From positions 1,860,001-1,924,000 of the forward strand of contig NZ_AP027043.1 of assembly GCF_027924665.1 (NCBI RefSeq): a stretch of 64,000 nt of DNA. Reading direction: 5' to 3'. Shown in pieces: positions 36,997 through 46,918 of this stretch. Source of the DNA: Flavobacterium sp. GSB-24. GTDB lineage: Bacteria > Bacteroidota > Bacteroidia > Flavobacteriales > Flavobacteriaceae. Numbering within the stretch: the first letter of the stretch is position 1; every line of letters begins with the position of its first letter. Made by a program: the position numbers and the translations under genes. Below the pieces are notes generated by a model that was not told the origin of the DNA, made no database searches, and saw only the letters and a list, made by a program, of their open reading frames with translations.

Positions 36997-39513
36997 ATGG
37001 CAAAGAATTTAGTAATAGTGGAGTCACCTGCAAAGGCGAAAACGATCGAGAAATTTCTTGGGAGCGATTTTCAGGTGGAGTCAAGTTATGGTCACATAGC
37101 AGACTTACCATCCAAAGAAATAGGAGTAGATGTAGAGAATGGTTTTAAACCTAAATATGAAGTTTCTCCCGATAAAAAAGCTTTGGTAAGTAAACTTAAG
37201 ACACTATCTAAAAATGCCGAAATGGTTTGGTTAGCAAGCGATGAGGACCGCGAGGGAGAGGCTATTTCTTGGCACTTGGCGGAAGAACTGAAATTAGATA
37301 CTAAAAAAACCAAAAGAATTGTATTTCACGAGATTACAAAATCTGCGATTCTAAAAGCAATCGATAATCCAAGAGAAATTGATTATAACTTAGTAAATGC
37401 GCAGCAGGCGAGAAGAGTATTAGACCGTTTAGTAGGTTATGAATTATCTCCGGTTTTGTGGAGAAAAATTAAAGGCGGACTTTCTGCTGGTCGTGTACAA
37501 TCTGTTTCTGTTCGTTTGATTGTAGAAAGAGAACGCGAAATTCAAAACTTTACTGCAGTTGCATCTTATTCTATAGTTGCAGAGTTTGTAAATGAAGCAG
37601 GAAAAGTTTTCAAGGCAAAACTGCCAAAAAACTTCAATACAAAAAAAGAAGCCGAAGATTTCTTAAATCAAAACATCGGTTCTAAATATAAGGTAGCCGA
37701 TTTAGAAACTAAACCTACCAAAAAATCTCCAACATCTCCTTTTACAACTTCTACGCTTCAACAAGAGGCAGCAAGAAAATTGTATTTGCCAGTTGGAATC
37801 ACAATGCAGTTAGCACAGCGCCTATACGAAGCCGGACTTATTACTTATATGAGAACGGACTCGGTAAATCTTTCTAAAGAAGCAATGGATGCCGCAGAAG
37901 CTGAAATCATAAAATCGTACGGAAAAGAATATTCAAAACCTCGTGTTTTTGCTAATAAAAACAAAGGAGCTCAAGAAGCCCACGAAGCAATTCGTCCAAC
38001 TGATATGTCTCGTCACACGGTAAATATCGATCGTGATCAGGCTCGTTTATACGATTTGATCTGGAAAAGAACTTTGGCTTCTCAGATGAGCGATGCACAG
38101 TTGGAAAGAACAAATGTGAAAATTGAAGCTGATAATCACAGCGAAATTTTTACAGCTTCTGGAGAAGTTTTGCTTTTTGAAGGTTTCTTAAAAGTATACC
38201 TTGAAGGTCATGATGATGACGAAGAAGAACAAGAAGGAATGCTTCCTGCATTAAAAGTAAACGAAAAGTTAGTAAATAATTATATTACAGCTACAGAACG
38301 ATATTCAAGACCGCCGGCACGTTACACTGAGGCTTCTTTGGTAAAAAAACTTGAGGAACTTGGAATTGGCCGTCCTTCTACTTATGCGCCTACAATTTCA
38401 ACAATTATCAATAGAAATTATGTTGAAAAAGGAACACTTGAAGGTCAGGAGCGTAATTATACACAACTTACATTACAAAATAGTAAAGTAGGAGAAAAAC
38501 TACTGAAAGAAAACACAGGTTCAGATAAAGGAAAATTAGTTCCAACTGATATCGGAACTATTGTTACTGATTTCTTAGTGAAAAATTTCGGAAACATTCT
38601 AGATTATAATTTCACGGCAAAAGTAGAACAGGATTTTGACGAAATTGCTGAAGGAAATATTGACTGGGCTAAAATGATGCAGGAGTTCTACAACCAATTT
38701 CATCCAAATGTGAAAGAAGTTGAAGCAAATGCTGAACGTGAAAGCGGCGAGAGAATTTTAGGAAAAGATGCAGATGGAAGACAAGTATCTGTTCGTTTAG
38801 GAAAATTTGGACCAATGGCTCAAATTGGAGAAGCGGATGATGAGGATAAAAAGTTTGCCAGCTTAATGGCAGATCAAAATATTGGAAACATTACACTCGA
38901 AGAAGCTCTAAATTTATTTTTGCTTCCAAAGAGTTTAGGTGAATATAAAGGAGAAGAAGTAGAAGTAAGCAACGGTCGTTATGGACCTTACGTTCGTCAC
39001 GGAAGCGTTTTTATTTCGTTGCCAAGAGGAGAAGATCCGTTAAGTGTTTCTAAAGAAAGAGCAAAAGAGTTAATCGACGAAAAAGCACTTGCAGATGCGC
39101 CGATTGCAGTTTATAAAGGAGAAGCAGTTCAAAAAGGAGTGGGGCGTTTTGGTCCATTCATCAAATGGAATGGTCTTTTTATTAATGTGAATAAGAAATA
39201 CAATTTTGATAATTTATCACAATCAGATGTTGAAGAACTTATTGAAGAAAAACTTCAGAAAAACATCGATAAAGTTATTCATAATTGGGAAGATGAAGGA
39301 ATTGTAGTAGAAAAAGCCCGTTGGGGACGTTCTGTAATTCTAAAAGGAAAAATCAAAATTGAGTTGAGTAAAGATGTTGATGCATCGCAATTGACATTAG
39401 CTCAAGTTCAAGAAATGATTGCTGCTAAAACACCTGCAAAGAAAACGGCAGCTAAAAAAACAACAACTGCTAAAAAAGCACCAGCTAAAAAAACAGCTGC
39501 TAAAAAGAAATAA
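36997..39513 (+). CDS. topA: DNA topoisomerase I
   Basis: Type IA topoisomerase relaxing negative supercoils. N-terminal TOPRIM domain (KNLVIVESPAKAKTIEKFLG; acidic DEDREGEAI), catalytic Tyr284 in LITYMRTDSVNLS, and C-terminal repeat regions without the Cys-type zinc fingers of E. coli (GRFGPFIKWNGLFI, GRYGPYVRHG). The last ~35 residues are a Lys/Ala-rich, histone-like tail. 838 aa from ATG 36997; a TTG at 36976 would add seven non-conserved residues. Confidence 0.97.
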   Translation: MAKNLVIVESPAKAKTIEKFLGSDFQVESSYGHIADLPSKEIGVDVENGFKPKYEVSPDKKALVSKLKTLSKNAEMVWLASDEDREGEAISWHLAEELKLDTKKTKRIVFHEITKSAILKAIDNPREIDYNLVNAQQARRVLDRLVGYELSPVLWRKIKGGLSAGRVQSVSVRLIVEREREIQNFTAVASYSIVAEFVNEAGKVFKAKLPKNFNTKKEAEDFLNQNIGSKYKVADLETKPTKKSPTSPFTTSTLQQEAARKLYLPVGITMQLAQRLYEAGLITYMRTDSVNLSKEAMDAAEAEIIKSYGKEYSKPRVFANKNKGAQEAHEAIRPTDMSRHTVNIDRDQARLYDLIWKRTLASQMSDAQLERTNVKIEADNHSEIFTASGEVLLFEGFLKVYLEGHDDDEEEQEGMLPALKVNEKLVNNYITATERYSRPPARYTEASLVKKLEELGIGRPSTYAPTISTIINRNYVEKGTLEGQERNYTQLTLQNSKVGEKLLKENTGSDKGKLVPTDIGTIVTDFLVKNFGNILDYNFTAKVEQDFDEIAEGNIDWAKMMQEFYNQFHPNVKEVEANAERESGERILGKDADGRQVSVRLGKFGPMAQIGEADDEDKKFASLMADQNIGNITLEEALNLFLLPKSLGEYKGEEVEVSNGRYGPYVRHGSVFISLPRGEDPLSVSKERAKELIDEKALADAPIAVYKGEAVQKGVGRFGPFIKWNGLFINVNKKYNFDNLSQSDVEELIEEKLQKNIDKVIHNWEDEGIVVEKARWGRSVILKGKIKIELSKDVDASQLTLAQVQEMIAAKTPAKKTAAKKTTTAKKAPAKKTAAKKK

Positions 39514-39519
39514 GTATAG

Positions 39520-40671
39520 ATGGAATTTGATTTTCTAGAACCAGTTAATGATGCGATTGTAAAATTCGTCAGCGCACTGTCTTCACAAGAGCTTGGGAGT
39601 AAAGTTGTCTTTCACACCCAAGATCAGTTTCCTGATATTGAAAAAATTAATATAGCCATAGTTGGTGTTTTAGAAGATCGTACCAACATTAATATGGTTA
39701 ATGAAGTTAATCTTTCGGCGGTACGTAAAAAGCTATATGGAATGTTTCCAGGCAACTGGGATGCATCGATTGCCGATTTAGGAGATATACTTGCTGGAGA
39801 CTCAATAGAGGATACTTACTTTGCAGTGAAGAAAGTTACAGCTGCATTAATTAAGAATAAAGTCATTCCTATAGTCCTGGGAGGTTCTCAAGATTTAACA
39901 TATGCTTTGTATCGTGCTTATGACGATCTAGAGCAAATGGTTAACTTGGTTGCTGTTGATAATAAGTTTGATTTCGGAAAGGAAAATGAGTCAGTATCAG
40001 CTAATTCGTACCTCACTAAAATTATTATTGATGAGCCAAATAATCTTTTTAATTATTGTAATATAGGATATCAGACGTATTATAATTCTCAAGAAGAGAT
40101 TGATTTGATTGAAAAGTTGTTTTTTGATGCATATCGTCTGGGAGAAATTTCAAATAAAATAACCTTAGCAGAACCGGTTTTTAGAGATGCAGATTTAGTT
40201 AGTATTGATTTGAACTCTGTAAAGTCTTCTGCTTCAGGGAATACTGTTACTTTTGAGCCTAACGGATTCAACGGTAAAGAAATCTGTTCATTGGCAAGAT
40301 ACGCTGGAATTAGTGATAAAGTATCCTCTTTTGGAATCTTTAATCACAATAGTACAATGGCAGAATCGGTAATAATTTCACAAATTGTATGGTATTTTAT
40401 TGAAGGTTATCATTATCGCTCAAAAGAATATCCATTTGGAAGCCGAGCTAACTATTTAAAATATATCGTGCCTCTTGAAGATGAAGAATTGATTTTCTAT
40501 AAAAGTGATAAAACAGATCGCTGGTGGATAGAAATTCCTTTTGAATCAAATGGCAGCAATAAATTAAAAAGAAATACGTTATTACCCTGTTCTTATGACG
40601 AATATTTGTCAGCTTGCAATCAAGAATTGCCAGAAAGATGGTGGAAAGCACAACGAAAAAACGCTTTATAA
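39520..40671 (+). CDS. Arginase/formimidoylglutamase-fold protein, probably inactive
   Basis: 383 aa with the ureohydrolase fold pattern, but the manganese ligands are changed: the usual GGxH is GGSQD at 121-125, the DAHxD block is DNKFDF at 147-152, and SxDxDxxDP is SIDLNSVKS at 228-236. So at least three metal-binding positions are lost, and ordinary hydrolase activity is unlikely. It lies 6 bp after topA and directly upstream of gldK; I know this arginase-family/gld neighbourhood from other Flavobacteria, which suggests a conserved non-enzymatic role. That role is an inference. Confidence 0.8.
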   Translation: MEFDFLEPVNDAIVKFVSALSSQELGSKVVFHTQDQFPDIEKINIAIVGVLEDRTNINMVNEVNLSAVRKKLYGMFPGNWDASIADLGDILAGDSIEDTYFAVKKVTAALIKNKVIPIVLGGSQDLTYALYRAYDDLEQMVNLVAVDNKFDFGKENESVSANSYLTKIIIDEPNNLFNYCNIGYQTYYNSQEEIDLIEKLFFDAYRLGEISNKITLAEPVFRDADLVSIDLNSVKSSASGNTVTFEPNGFNGKEICSLARYAGISDKVSSFGIFNHNSTMAESVIISQIVWYFIEGYHYRSKEYPFGSRANYLKYIVPLEDEELIFYKSDKTDRWWIEIPFESNGSNKLKRNTLLPCSYDEYLSACNQELPERWWKAQRKNAL

Positions 40672-40934
40672 CGAGAAAATTTAAGCGAAATCTTAAATTT
40701 TAAAAATTAATTAAAAAAAGTTAAAATAAATTAGTAAGAAAATTGTTATATACCATAAAAATTAACGTTTTACATCGATTTTTTGACACAGTTTATCGAT
40801 AAAATATTTTTTTTTTATTTTATTTAACATTATTTTTGAACGGTAAAATAAATTTCGCAAGTAGTATTGTTTTTTAGATAAATAATAAATACGTTTACGG
40901 ACTTTTAATAATGAATAGATAATCCCAAATTTAT

Positions 40935-42335
40935 ATGAAGAAGTTTATTGCATTTGCAGCAATGTTAACACTAGTAATCGGCTGTGGTAAGTCAGGTGAC
41001 AAAGGTGAATTAGTTGGTGTTACAGGAGGGAAATGGCATCCCGAGAAGCCTTATGGAATGACATTAGTTCCGGGTGGATCTTTTATAATGGGTAAATCAG
41101 ATGCTGATTTAGCTAACGTAGAAGATGCTCCAACTAAAACTGTAACTGTTCGTTCATTTTATATGGATGAAACTGAGATTACAAATAGTGAGTACCGTCA
41201 ATTCGTAGAGTGGGTAAAAGATTCTACAATGAGAGTTCGTTTAGCAATCTTGGCTGATGAGACAGGACAGAAAGCTACTGACGGAAAAGGAAAAAAAGGC
41301 GGAAGTATTTCTGACTATGCTTTCAACGATTCTGATCCAGAAAAAATGACAGCTTATGATAAATATATGTACGATAACTATTATAGTGTTGGTACAAAAG
41401 ATGATCCATATGCTGGAAGAAAATTAAACAGAAAAGTTAAACTAATTAAAGATACAAAAGCGTATCCAGATGAGTATTATGCTGAAGTAATGGACTCTAT
41501 GTATTTACCAATTGAAGAATCATACAATGGTTTAAGAACAATTGATGTAAATAAATTGAAATTCCGTTATTCTTGGATGGATATTCAAGCTGCTGCAAAA
41601 GCTAAAGTTGGAAAAAGAAGTGATTTCGTAAAAACAGAACAGGTAAATGTTTATCCTGATACTGCAGTTTGGATTAAAGATTTTGCTTACTCATATAATG
41701 AGCCAATGCATAATGATTATTTCTGGCACAAAGCTTATGGAGAATATCCTGTAGTAGGTGTGACTTGGAAACAAGCAAAAGCATTTTGTGCTTGGAGAAC
41801 TTTAAATAAAAATAGTTATATCAAATCTAAGAAAAAAGGGCGTGACTTAGTTAATGCTTTCAGATTACCAACTGAAGCAGAATGGGAGTATGCTGCAAGA
41901 GGTGGTCTAGAATCTGCTACTTATCCTTGGGGAGGTCCTTATACTAAAAGCGATAGAGGTTGTTTCTTAGCAAACTTTAAGCCAAGCAGAGGAGATTATG
42001 CTGCTGATGAAGCTTTGTATACTGTTGAAGCGAAATCATACGACGTAAATGGTTACGGATTATATAACATGGCAGGAAACGTTTCAGAATGGACTGATTC
42101 AGCTTATAATCCAAATGCTTACGAATATGTTTCAACAATGAATCCAAACGTAATTGATGGTAAAAATCAAAGAAAAGTGGTTCGTGGAGGTTCTTGGAAA
42201 GATGTTGCTTACTTCTTACAAGTTAGTACTCGTGACCACGAATATGCTGATTCAGCTAGAAGTTATATCGGATTTAGAACTGTACAAGATTACATGGGAA
42301 CTCAAGTAACTGGAAGCTCTAACAAAAGAAAGTAA
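40935..42335 (+). CDS. gldK: Gliding motility / T9SS lipoprotein GldK
   Basis: Outer-membrane lipoprotein forming the periplasmic GldK-GldN ring of the type IX secretion system. A lipoprotein signal is seen (MKKFIAFAAMLTLVIGC), followed by an FGE-sulfatase-type fold: GMTLVPGGSFIMGKS, then DETEITNSEYRQF, FRLPTEAEWEYAARGG and VVRGGSWKD. 466 aa. First gene of gldKLMNO; a 263-bp upstream region with no ORF holds its likely promoter. Confidence 0.97.
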   Translation: MKKFIAFAAMLTLVIGCGKSGDKGELVGVTGGKWHPEKPYGMTLVPGGSFIMGKSDADLANVEDAPTKTVTVRSFYMDETEITNSEYRQFVEWVKDSTMRVRLAILADETGQKATDGKGKKGGSISDYAFNDSDPEKMTAYDKYMYDNYYSVGTKDDPYAGRKLNRKVKLIKDTKAYPDEYYAEVMDSMYLPIEESYNGLRTIDVNKLKFRYSWMDIQAAAKAKVGKRSDFVKTEQVNVYPDTAVWIKDFAYSYNEPMHNDYFWHKAYGEYPVVGVTWKQAKAFCAWRTLNKNSYIKSKKKGRDLVNAFRLPTEAEWEYAARGGLESATYPWGGPYTKSDRGCFLANFKPSRGDYAADEALYTVEAKSYDVNGYGLYNMAGNVSEWTDSAYNPNAYEYVSTMNPNVIDGKNQRKVVRGGSWKDVAYFLQVSTRDHEYADSARSYIGFRTVQDYMGTQVTGSSNKRK

Positions 42336-42394
42336 TTTATAATTTTATCAATATCCAACAAATCTATTTAAATTAAAACCTAAAAAAAAGTATT

Positions 42395-43042
42395 ATGGCA
42401 TTATTAAGTAAAAAAGCAATGAATTTCGCTTATGGTATGGGAGCGGCAGTGGTAATCGTTGGAGCTTTATTCAAAATTACTCACTTTGAAATTGGACCAT
42501 TAACAGGAACAGTTATGCTTTCAGTAGGATTGGTTACTGAGGCGTTAATCTTTGCACTTTCTGCTTTCGAACCTGTTGAAGACGAGTTAGATTGGACTCT
42601 TGTTTACCCTGAATTAGCTAACGGACAAGCTAGAAAAAAAGAGGTTAAAGTTGAAGCTCCAACTGAAGCTCAAGGATTATTATCTCAAAAATTAGACACA
42701 TTATTAAAAGAAGCTAAAATTGACGGTGAATTAATGTCAAGTTTAGGAAACAGCATCAAAAACTTCGAATCTGCTGCTAAAGGAATTGCTCCAACTGTAG
42801 ATTCAATCGCAGGTCAAAAGAAATATTCTGAAGAATTATCTGTTGCTGCTGCTCAAATGGAATCATTAAACAGTCTATATAAAGTACAGTTAGAAAGCGC
42901 TTCTAGAAACGCTGAAGCTAACAAAGAAATCGCTGAAAACGCTTCTAAATTAAAAGAGCAAATGCAATCTATGACTGCAAACATTGCTTCTTTAAACAGT
43001 GTTTACGGTGGTATGCTTTCTGCAATGAGTAACAAAGGATAA
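42395..43042 (+). CDS. gldL: Gliding motility / T9SS motor protein GldL
   Basis: Inner-membrane motor component that with GldM converts proton-motive force to motion. Two membrane segments near the N-terminus (AMNFAYGMGAAVVIVGALFK and TGTVMLSVGLVTEALIFALS), the second with the Glu known to matter in GldL, then a cytoplasmic helical, coiled-coil-like domain (MESLNSLYKVQLESASRNAE). 215 aa. 59 bp after gldK. Confidence 0.97.
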   Translation: MALLSKKAMNFAYGMGAAVVIVGALFKITHFEIGPLTGTVMLSVGLVTEALIFALSAFEPVEDELDWTLVYPELANGQARKKEVKVEAPTEAQGLLSQKLDTLLKEAKIDGELMSSLGNSIKNFESAAKGIAPTVDSIAGQKKYSEELSVAAAQMESLNSLYKVQLESASRNAEANKEIAENASKLKEQMQSMTANIASLNSVYGGMLSAMSNKG

Positions 43043-43093
43043 TTAGTTTTTAACTAATATTAAATTTATTAATAAAGAACTAATTAGAAAAAA

Positions 43094-44635
43094 ATGGCAG
43101 GAGGAAAATTAACCCCTAGACAGAAGATGATTAACCTGATGTATCTGGTTTTCATCGCAATGTTAGCAATGAACGTATCAAAAGAAGTTATTTCTGCTTT
43201 TGGTTTGATGAATGAAAAATTTGAAAGTGCAAATACAAGTTCAACAGAAACAAATGCAGGTTTATTAACATCTTTAGATCAAAAAGCTGCTGAAGCAAAA
43301 GGAGAATTCGCTATTGCTGCAGTTACAGCTCATAAAGTTGAAGCAATTACAAAAGATTTTTATGATTATATAGCTACTCTAAAAGCTCAGGCAGTTAAAG
43401 GTTTCGAAGTTGATAAAGAAACTGGAAAAATGCCTTATGAGTCAATGGATAGAGGAGATAATATCGACGACTGGTTTACAGGAGACGGTTACACTAAAAA
43501 AGGTAACGAAATTATTTCTAAAATCGAAAAATACAAAGCAGATATTAAAGGTGCTTTAGGAACAGACAAAAAATACGCAGCAATTATTGCTGAGGTTGAA
43601 AAGAAATTTGATGTTTCTGATGTAAAAAACAAAGAAGGAATTAAAGAAAAGTATTTAGCTTATCACTTCAAAGGTTTTCCTGCAATCGCATCTGCTGCAA
43701 AACTTTCAACTTGGCAGAATGATGTTAAAAAAGTTGAAACTGATGTTTATAACAGCGCATTAGGAAAAGCTGCAGTTGCTGCTGCTTCTTACAGTAATTA
43801 TCAAGCAATTGTTGTTTTAGACAAAAATGCATATTTCCAAGGTGAAAAAGTTACAGGTAAAGTTGTTTTAGGTCGTTATGACGAAAACACTAAACCTACT
43901 TCATTCCAAGGTCCAGGACAAATCGTAAACGGACAAGCTGTTATCTCTTTAACTGCTGGTGGAGTTGGAGAACAAGATATCAATGGGCAATTTACTTTCT
44001 TAGAAGATGGAAAAAATATTCCATTAAAATTCTCTGGAAAATATGTTGTAGTTCCAAGACCAAACTCTGCTACAATTTCTGCAGATAAAATGAATGTTGT
44101 ATATAGAGGAGTTGTTAACCCAATCTCCGTATCATTCGCTGGTGTTGACGCTAACAAAATCGTTGCTAGTGCTCCAGGATTATCTTCAGCTGGAAAACCA
44201 GGAAAATATAACATGAGCCCAGGTCAAGGTACTGAAGCTACAATTTCTGTCACTGGTACATTACCAAACGGTGATAAAGTAACAGACAAGAAAACATTCA
44301 GAATTAAAGGTATTCCTGGTCCAACAGGAACAATTAGAGGAGAAATGGGTGTTGTAAAAGGACCTAAATCTAACCTTGAGATTGCTACTATTGGAGCTAA
44401 ACTTCTTGATTTTGATTTTGAGGTTGGTTTAGATGTTGTTGGATTCAATATGAAAATTGCTGGACAACCTACAGTTGTTGTTTCAGGAAACAAAATGAAT
44501 GCACAATGTAAACAAGTACTTTCAAGAGCAGGTAAAGGAGACCAAGTTACTATTTCTGAAATTAAAACTAAACTGGTAGGTGCAGGTAGTTATTTATTGC
44601 CAAGAACTGCTCCAGTAATTTACGAAATACAATAA
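43094..44635 (+). CDS. gldM: Gliding motility / T9SS motor protein GldM
   Basis: Partner of GldL. N-terminal cytoplasmic tip with KLTPRQKMINLMYLVFIAML and a single membrane helix (MYLVFIAMLAMNVS), followed by a long periplasmic part of four domains, ending with the Ig-like C-terminal domain that contacts the GldKN ring. 513 aa is normal. 51 bp after gldL. Confidence 0.97.
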   Translation: MAGGKLTPRQKMINLMYLVFIAMLAMNVSKEVISAFGLMNEKFESANTSSTETNAGLLTSLDQKAAEAKGEFAIAAVTAHKVEAITKDFYDYIATLKAQAVKGFEVDKETGKMPYESMDRGDNIDDWFTGDGYTKKGNEIISKIEKYKADIKGALGTDKKYAAIIAEVEKKFDVSDVKNKEGIKEKYLAYHFKGFPAIASAAKLSTWQNDVKKVETDVYNSALGKAAVAAASYSNYQAIVVLDKNAYFQGEKVTGKVVLGRYDENTKPTSFQGPGQIVNGQAVISLTAGGVGEQDINGQFTFLEDGKNIPLKFSGKYVVVPRPNSATISADKMNVVYRGVVNPISVSFAGVDANKIVASAPGLSSAGKPGKYNMSPGQGTEATISVTGTLPNGDKVTDKKTFRIKGIPGPTGTIRGEMGVVKGPKSNLEIATIGAKLLDFDFEVGLDVVGFNMKIAGQPTVVVSGNKMNAQCKQVLSRAGKGDQVTISEIKTKLVGAGSYLLPRTAPVIYEIQ

Positions 44636-44679
44636 TAAAGTAGTGTAAGCTACGTTCAATATCTTATAATGATACCACG

Positions 44680-45669
44680 ATGAAAGTAAGAAATTTTTTA
44701 ATAGCCGTTGTTTCTATCGCTGGAGGTTTTGCTTCTAATGCGCAATCTAATTTGCTTAACGCAAAAACGCCTGATCAGATTGGACTTAAAACTCCTGCTC
44801 AACTTATATCTGATAATGATAAGCCTTTGGCTTATGGTTATGTAGATGATAGAGATATTTTGATGGGAAAAACTACTTGGGAAATCATTGATTTAAATGA
44901 AAAAATCAACTTTCCATTATACTTTCCTGTAGATACAGCTAATATTGGTGCTAATAGACGTTCTCTTTATGACGTTTTGACTAAAGCTATTAAAGGTGGA
45001 AAAGTAACAGAAGTGTATACTGATAGTTATTTTAATACCAAAAAATCTATGAAAGATATCGAAGGATCATTATCTCGTATTGATACAACAGATGCAGGTA
45101 GAGAGTTAATTAACCAATATCCAGATGACTACAAATCACGTGTTGTGAAGAAAAAAGTAGTAACGGGTAAAGGTAAAAATAAAAGTGTTTCTTATGTTGA
45201 AGAAACAGTTGGACCAACAAGAACGGTTCCTGCTGAATACATTTTGAAACAAGATCTTACGGCTGCAGATGTTACTCAGTATAAAATTAAAGGATACTGG
45301 TATTTTGATAAACGTCAAAGTGAATTGAAATATCGTTTACTTGGAATTTGTCCAGTAACTCCAGACGTTTATACAATGAATAGTGATGAAAAGGATTATA
45401 TTGAATTATTTTGGGTATTCTTCCCAAATGCCAGAGAAGCTCTGCATGAAGCAAAAGCTTTCAATGATAACAATTCAGCTCTTCCAATCTCATTTGATCA
45501 GATTTTAAATTCAAGACGTTTTAATGCTGTTGTTTACAAAGAAGAGAATCTTTATGGAGACAGAGCTATTAGCGATTACATGAAAGACAATGCTCAAAAT
45601 CAATTGTTAGAATCTGAAAGAGTGAAAGAGAAAATTCGCAATTTCGAACAAGATATGTGGAACTACTAA
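44680..45669 (+). CDS. gldN: Gliding motility / T9SS protein GldN
   Basis: Periplasmic ring partner of GldK. Signal peptide MKVRNFLIAVVSIAGGFASN, then the family blocks AYGYVDDRDILMGKTTWEII and YWYFDKRQSELKYRLLGICP. 329 aa. Strongly alike (roughly 85 percent by eye) to the gene immediately downstream. It is followed by its own terminator at 45693-45730. Confidence 0.96.
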   Translation: MKVRNFLIAVVSIAGGFASNAQSNLLNAKTPDQIGLKTPAQLISDNDKPLAYGYVDDRDILMGKTTWEIIDLNEKINFPLYFPVDTANIGANRRSLYDVLTKAIKGGKVTEVYTDSYFNTKKSMKDIEGSLSRIDTTDAGRELINQYPDDYKSRVVKKKVVTGKGKNKSVSYVEETVGPTRTVPAEYILKQDLTAADVTQYKIKGYWYFDKRQSELKYRLLGICPVTPDVYTMNSDEKDYIELFWVFFPNAREALHEAKAFNDNNSALPISFDQILNSRRFNAVVYKEENLYGDRAISDYMKDNAQNQLLESERVKEKIRNFEQDMWNY

Positions 45670-45692
45670 GTTGATACATAGCATAATAATTA

Positions 45693-45730
45693 AAAAACTC
45701 TTATTACATTTGTAGTAAGAGTTTTTTTTT
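45693..45730 (+). terminator. Terminator after gldN
   Basis: Stem AAAAACTCTTATTACA / TGTAGTAAGAGTTTTT (one G-T pair) with a 2-base loop and a T tail. It is a near copy of the terminator after gldO. It contains TACATTTG, which matches TAnnTTTG, so initiation from inside the hairpin is conceivable. Confidence 0.85.
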
Positions 45731-45854
45731 ATGTAATAAATCAAAAAAGCTTTTAAGCTGAATTAAAAGCTCTCAAAATTATAATAATTTATTTATGTAA
45801 GAAAAATAACAATATTTATAATGAATTTTCGTTTAATGTCTTGTAATAAATATT

Positions 45855-46847
45855 ATGATGAAAATAAGAAATTTTTTAATAGCTATTGTTTCCATCGCTG
45901 GAGGCTTAGCTTCTAATGCGCAGTCTAATTTACTTAATGCAAAAACTGCAGATCAGATAGGAATTAAAACACCTGCACAGATGGTATCTGATAACGATAA
46001 GCCCCTTGCTTATGGTTATGTAGATGATAGAGATATTTTGATGGGGAAAACTACTTGGGAAATCATTGACTTAAATGAAAAAATCAACTTTCCATTATAT
46101 TTTCCTGTTGATACTGCTAACATTGGCCCTGATAGACGCTCACTTTACGATGTTTTGACGAAAGCTATAAAGAATGGTAGAATAACGGAAGTTTATGCAG
46201 ACAGTTATTTTAATACAAAGAAATCTTTAAAAGACATTGAAGGGGCATTATCTCGTGTAGATACAACAGATGCAGGTAGAGAATTAATCAATCAATATCC
46301 AGATGACTACAAAACACGTGTGGTTAAGAAAAAGATTGTTACTGGTACGGGAAAGAACAAAAAAGTAACGTATGAAGATCGAACAGTTGGACCAACTAGA
46401 ACTGTTCCTGCTGAATATATATTGAAGCAAGATCTTACTGCAGCAGATGTTAGTCAATATAAAATTAAAGGATTTTGGTATTTTGATAAACGTCAGAGTG
46501 AATTGAAATATCGTTTACTTGGCATTTGTCCGGTAACCCCAGATGTTTATACCATGAATAGTGACGAGAAGGATTACATTGAATTGTTTTGGGTATTTTT
46601 CCCGAATGCGAGGGAAGTTTTACACGAGGCTAAAGCCTTTAATGATCAAAATTCAGCACTTCCAATTTCATTTGATCAAATATTGAATTCGAGAAGATTT
46701 AATGCGGTTATTTATAAAGAAGAGAATATGTACGGAGATCGTGAGATCAAAGATTATATTCGTGACGATGCACAGAGTCAGTTATTAGAATCAGAAAGAT
46801 TAAAAGAAAAGATACGTAATTTCGAGCAAGATATGTGGAATTACTAA
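45855..46847 (+). CDS. gldO: GldN paralogue GldO
   Basis: 330 aa, nearly the same as GldN through the whole length, including the signal peptide (MKIRNFLIAIVSIAGGLASN) and the C-terminal EKIRNFEQDMWNY. In F. johnsoniae the tandem paralogue GldO is partly redundant with GldN; the symbol follows that order. A spacer of 185 bp with a terminator separates the two, so gldO may be less expressed or have its own promoter. The start ATG could be 45855 or 45858. Confidence 0.93.
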   Translation: MMKIRNFLIAIVSIAGGLASNAQSNLLNAKTADQIGIKTPAQMVSDNDKPLAYGYVDDRDILMGKTTWEIIDLNEKINFPLYFPVDTANIGPDRRSLYDVLTKAIKNGRITEVYADSYFNTKKSLKDIEGALSRVDTTDAGRELINQYPDDYKTRVVKKKIVTGTGKNKKVTYEDRTVGPTRTVPAEYILKQDLTAADVSQYKIKGFWYFDKRQSELKYRLLGICPVTPDVYTMNSDEKDYIELFWVFFPNAREVLHEAKAFNDQNSALPISFDQILNSRRFNAVIYKEENMYGDREIKDYIRDDAQSQLLESERLKEKIRNFEQDMWNY

Positions 46848-46867
46848 GTACTCAAATCAAATTATAG

Positions 46868-46902
46868 AAAAACTCTTGCTACCTTTGTAGTAAGAGTTTT
46901 TT
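46868..46902 (+). terminator. Terminator after gldO
   Basis: Stem AAAAACTCTTGCTAC / GTAGTAAGAGTTTTT with loop CTTT. Its 3' arm is the same as in the post-gldN terminator, which suggests that gene and terminator were duplicated together. It also contains TACCTTTG (TAnnTTTG). Confidence 0.85.
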
Positions 46903-46918
46903 ATTTATACACTTCGCA

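Noticed and set aside
40676..40701. AAAATTTAAG / CTTAAATTTT hairpin after the arginase-like gene as a terminator
   Set aside because: Stem is nearly all A-T and no T tract follows, so evidence is too weak.
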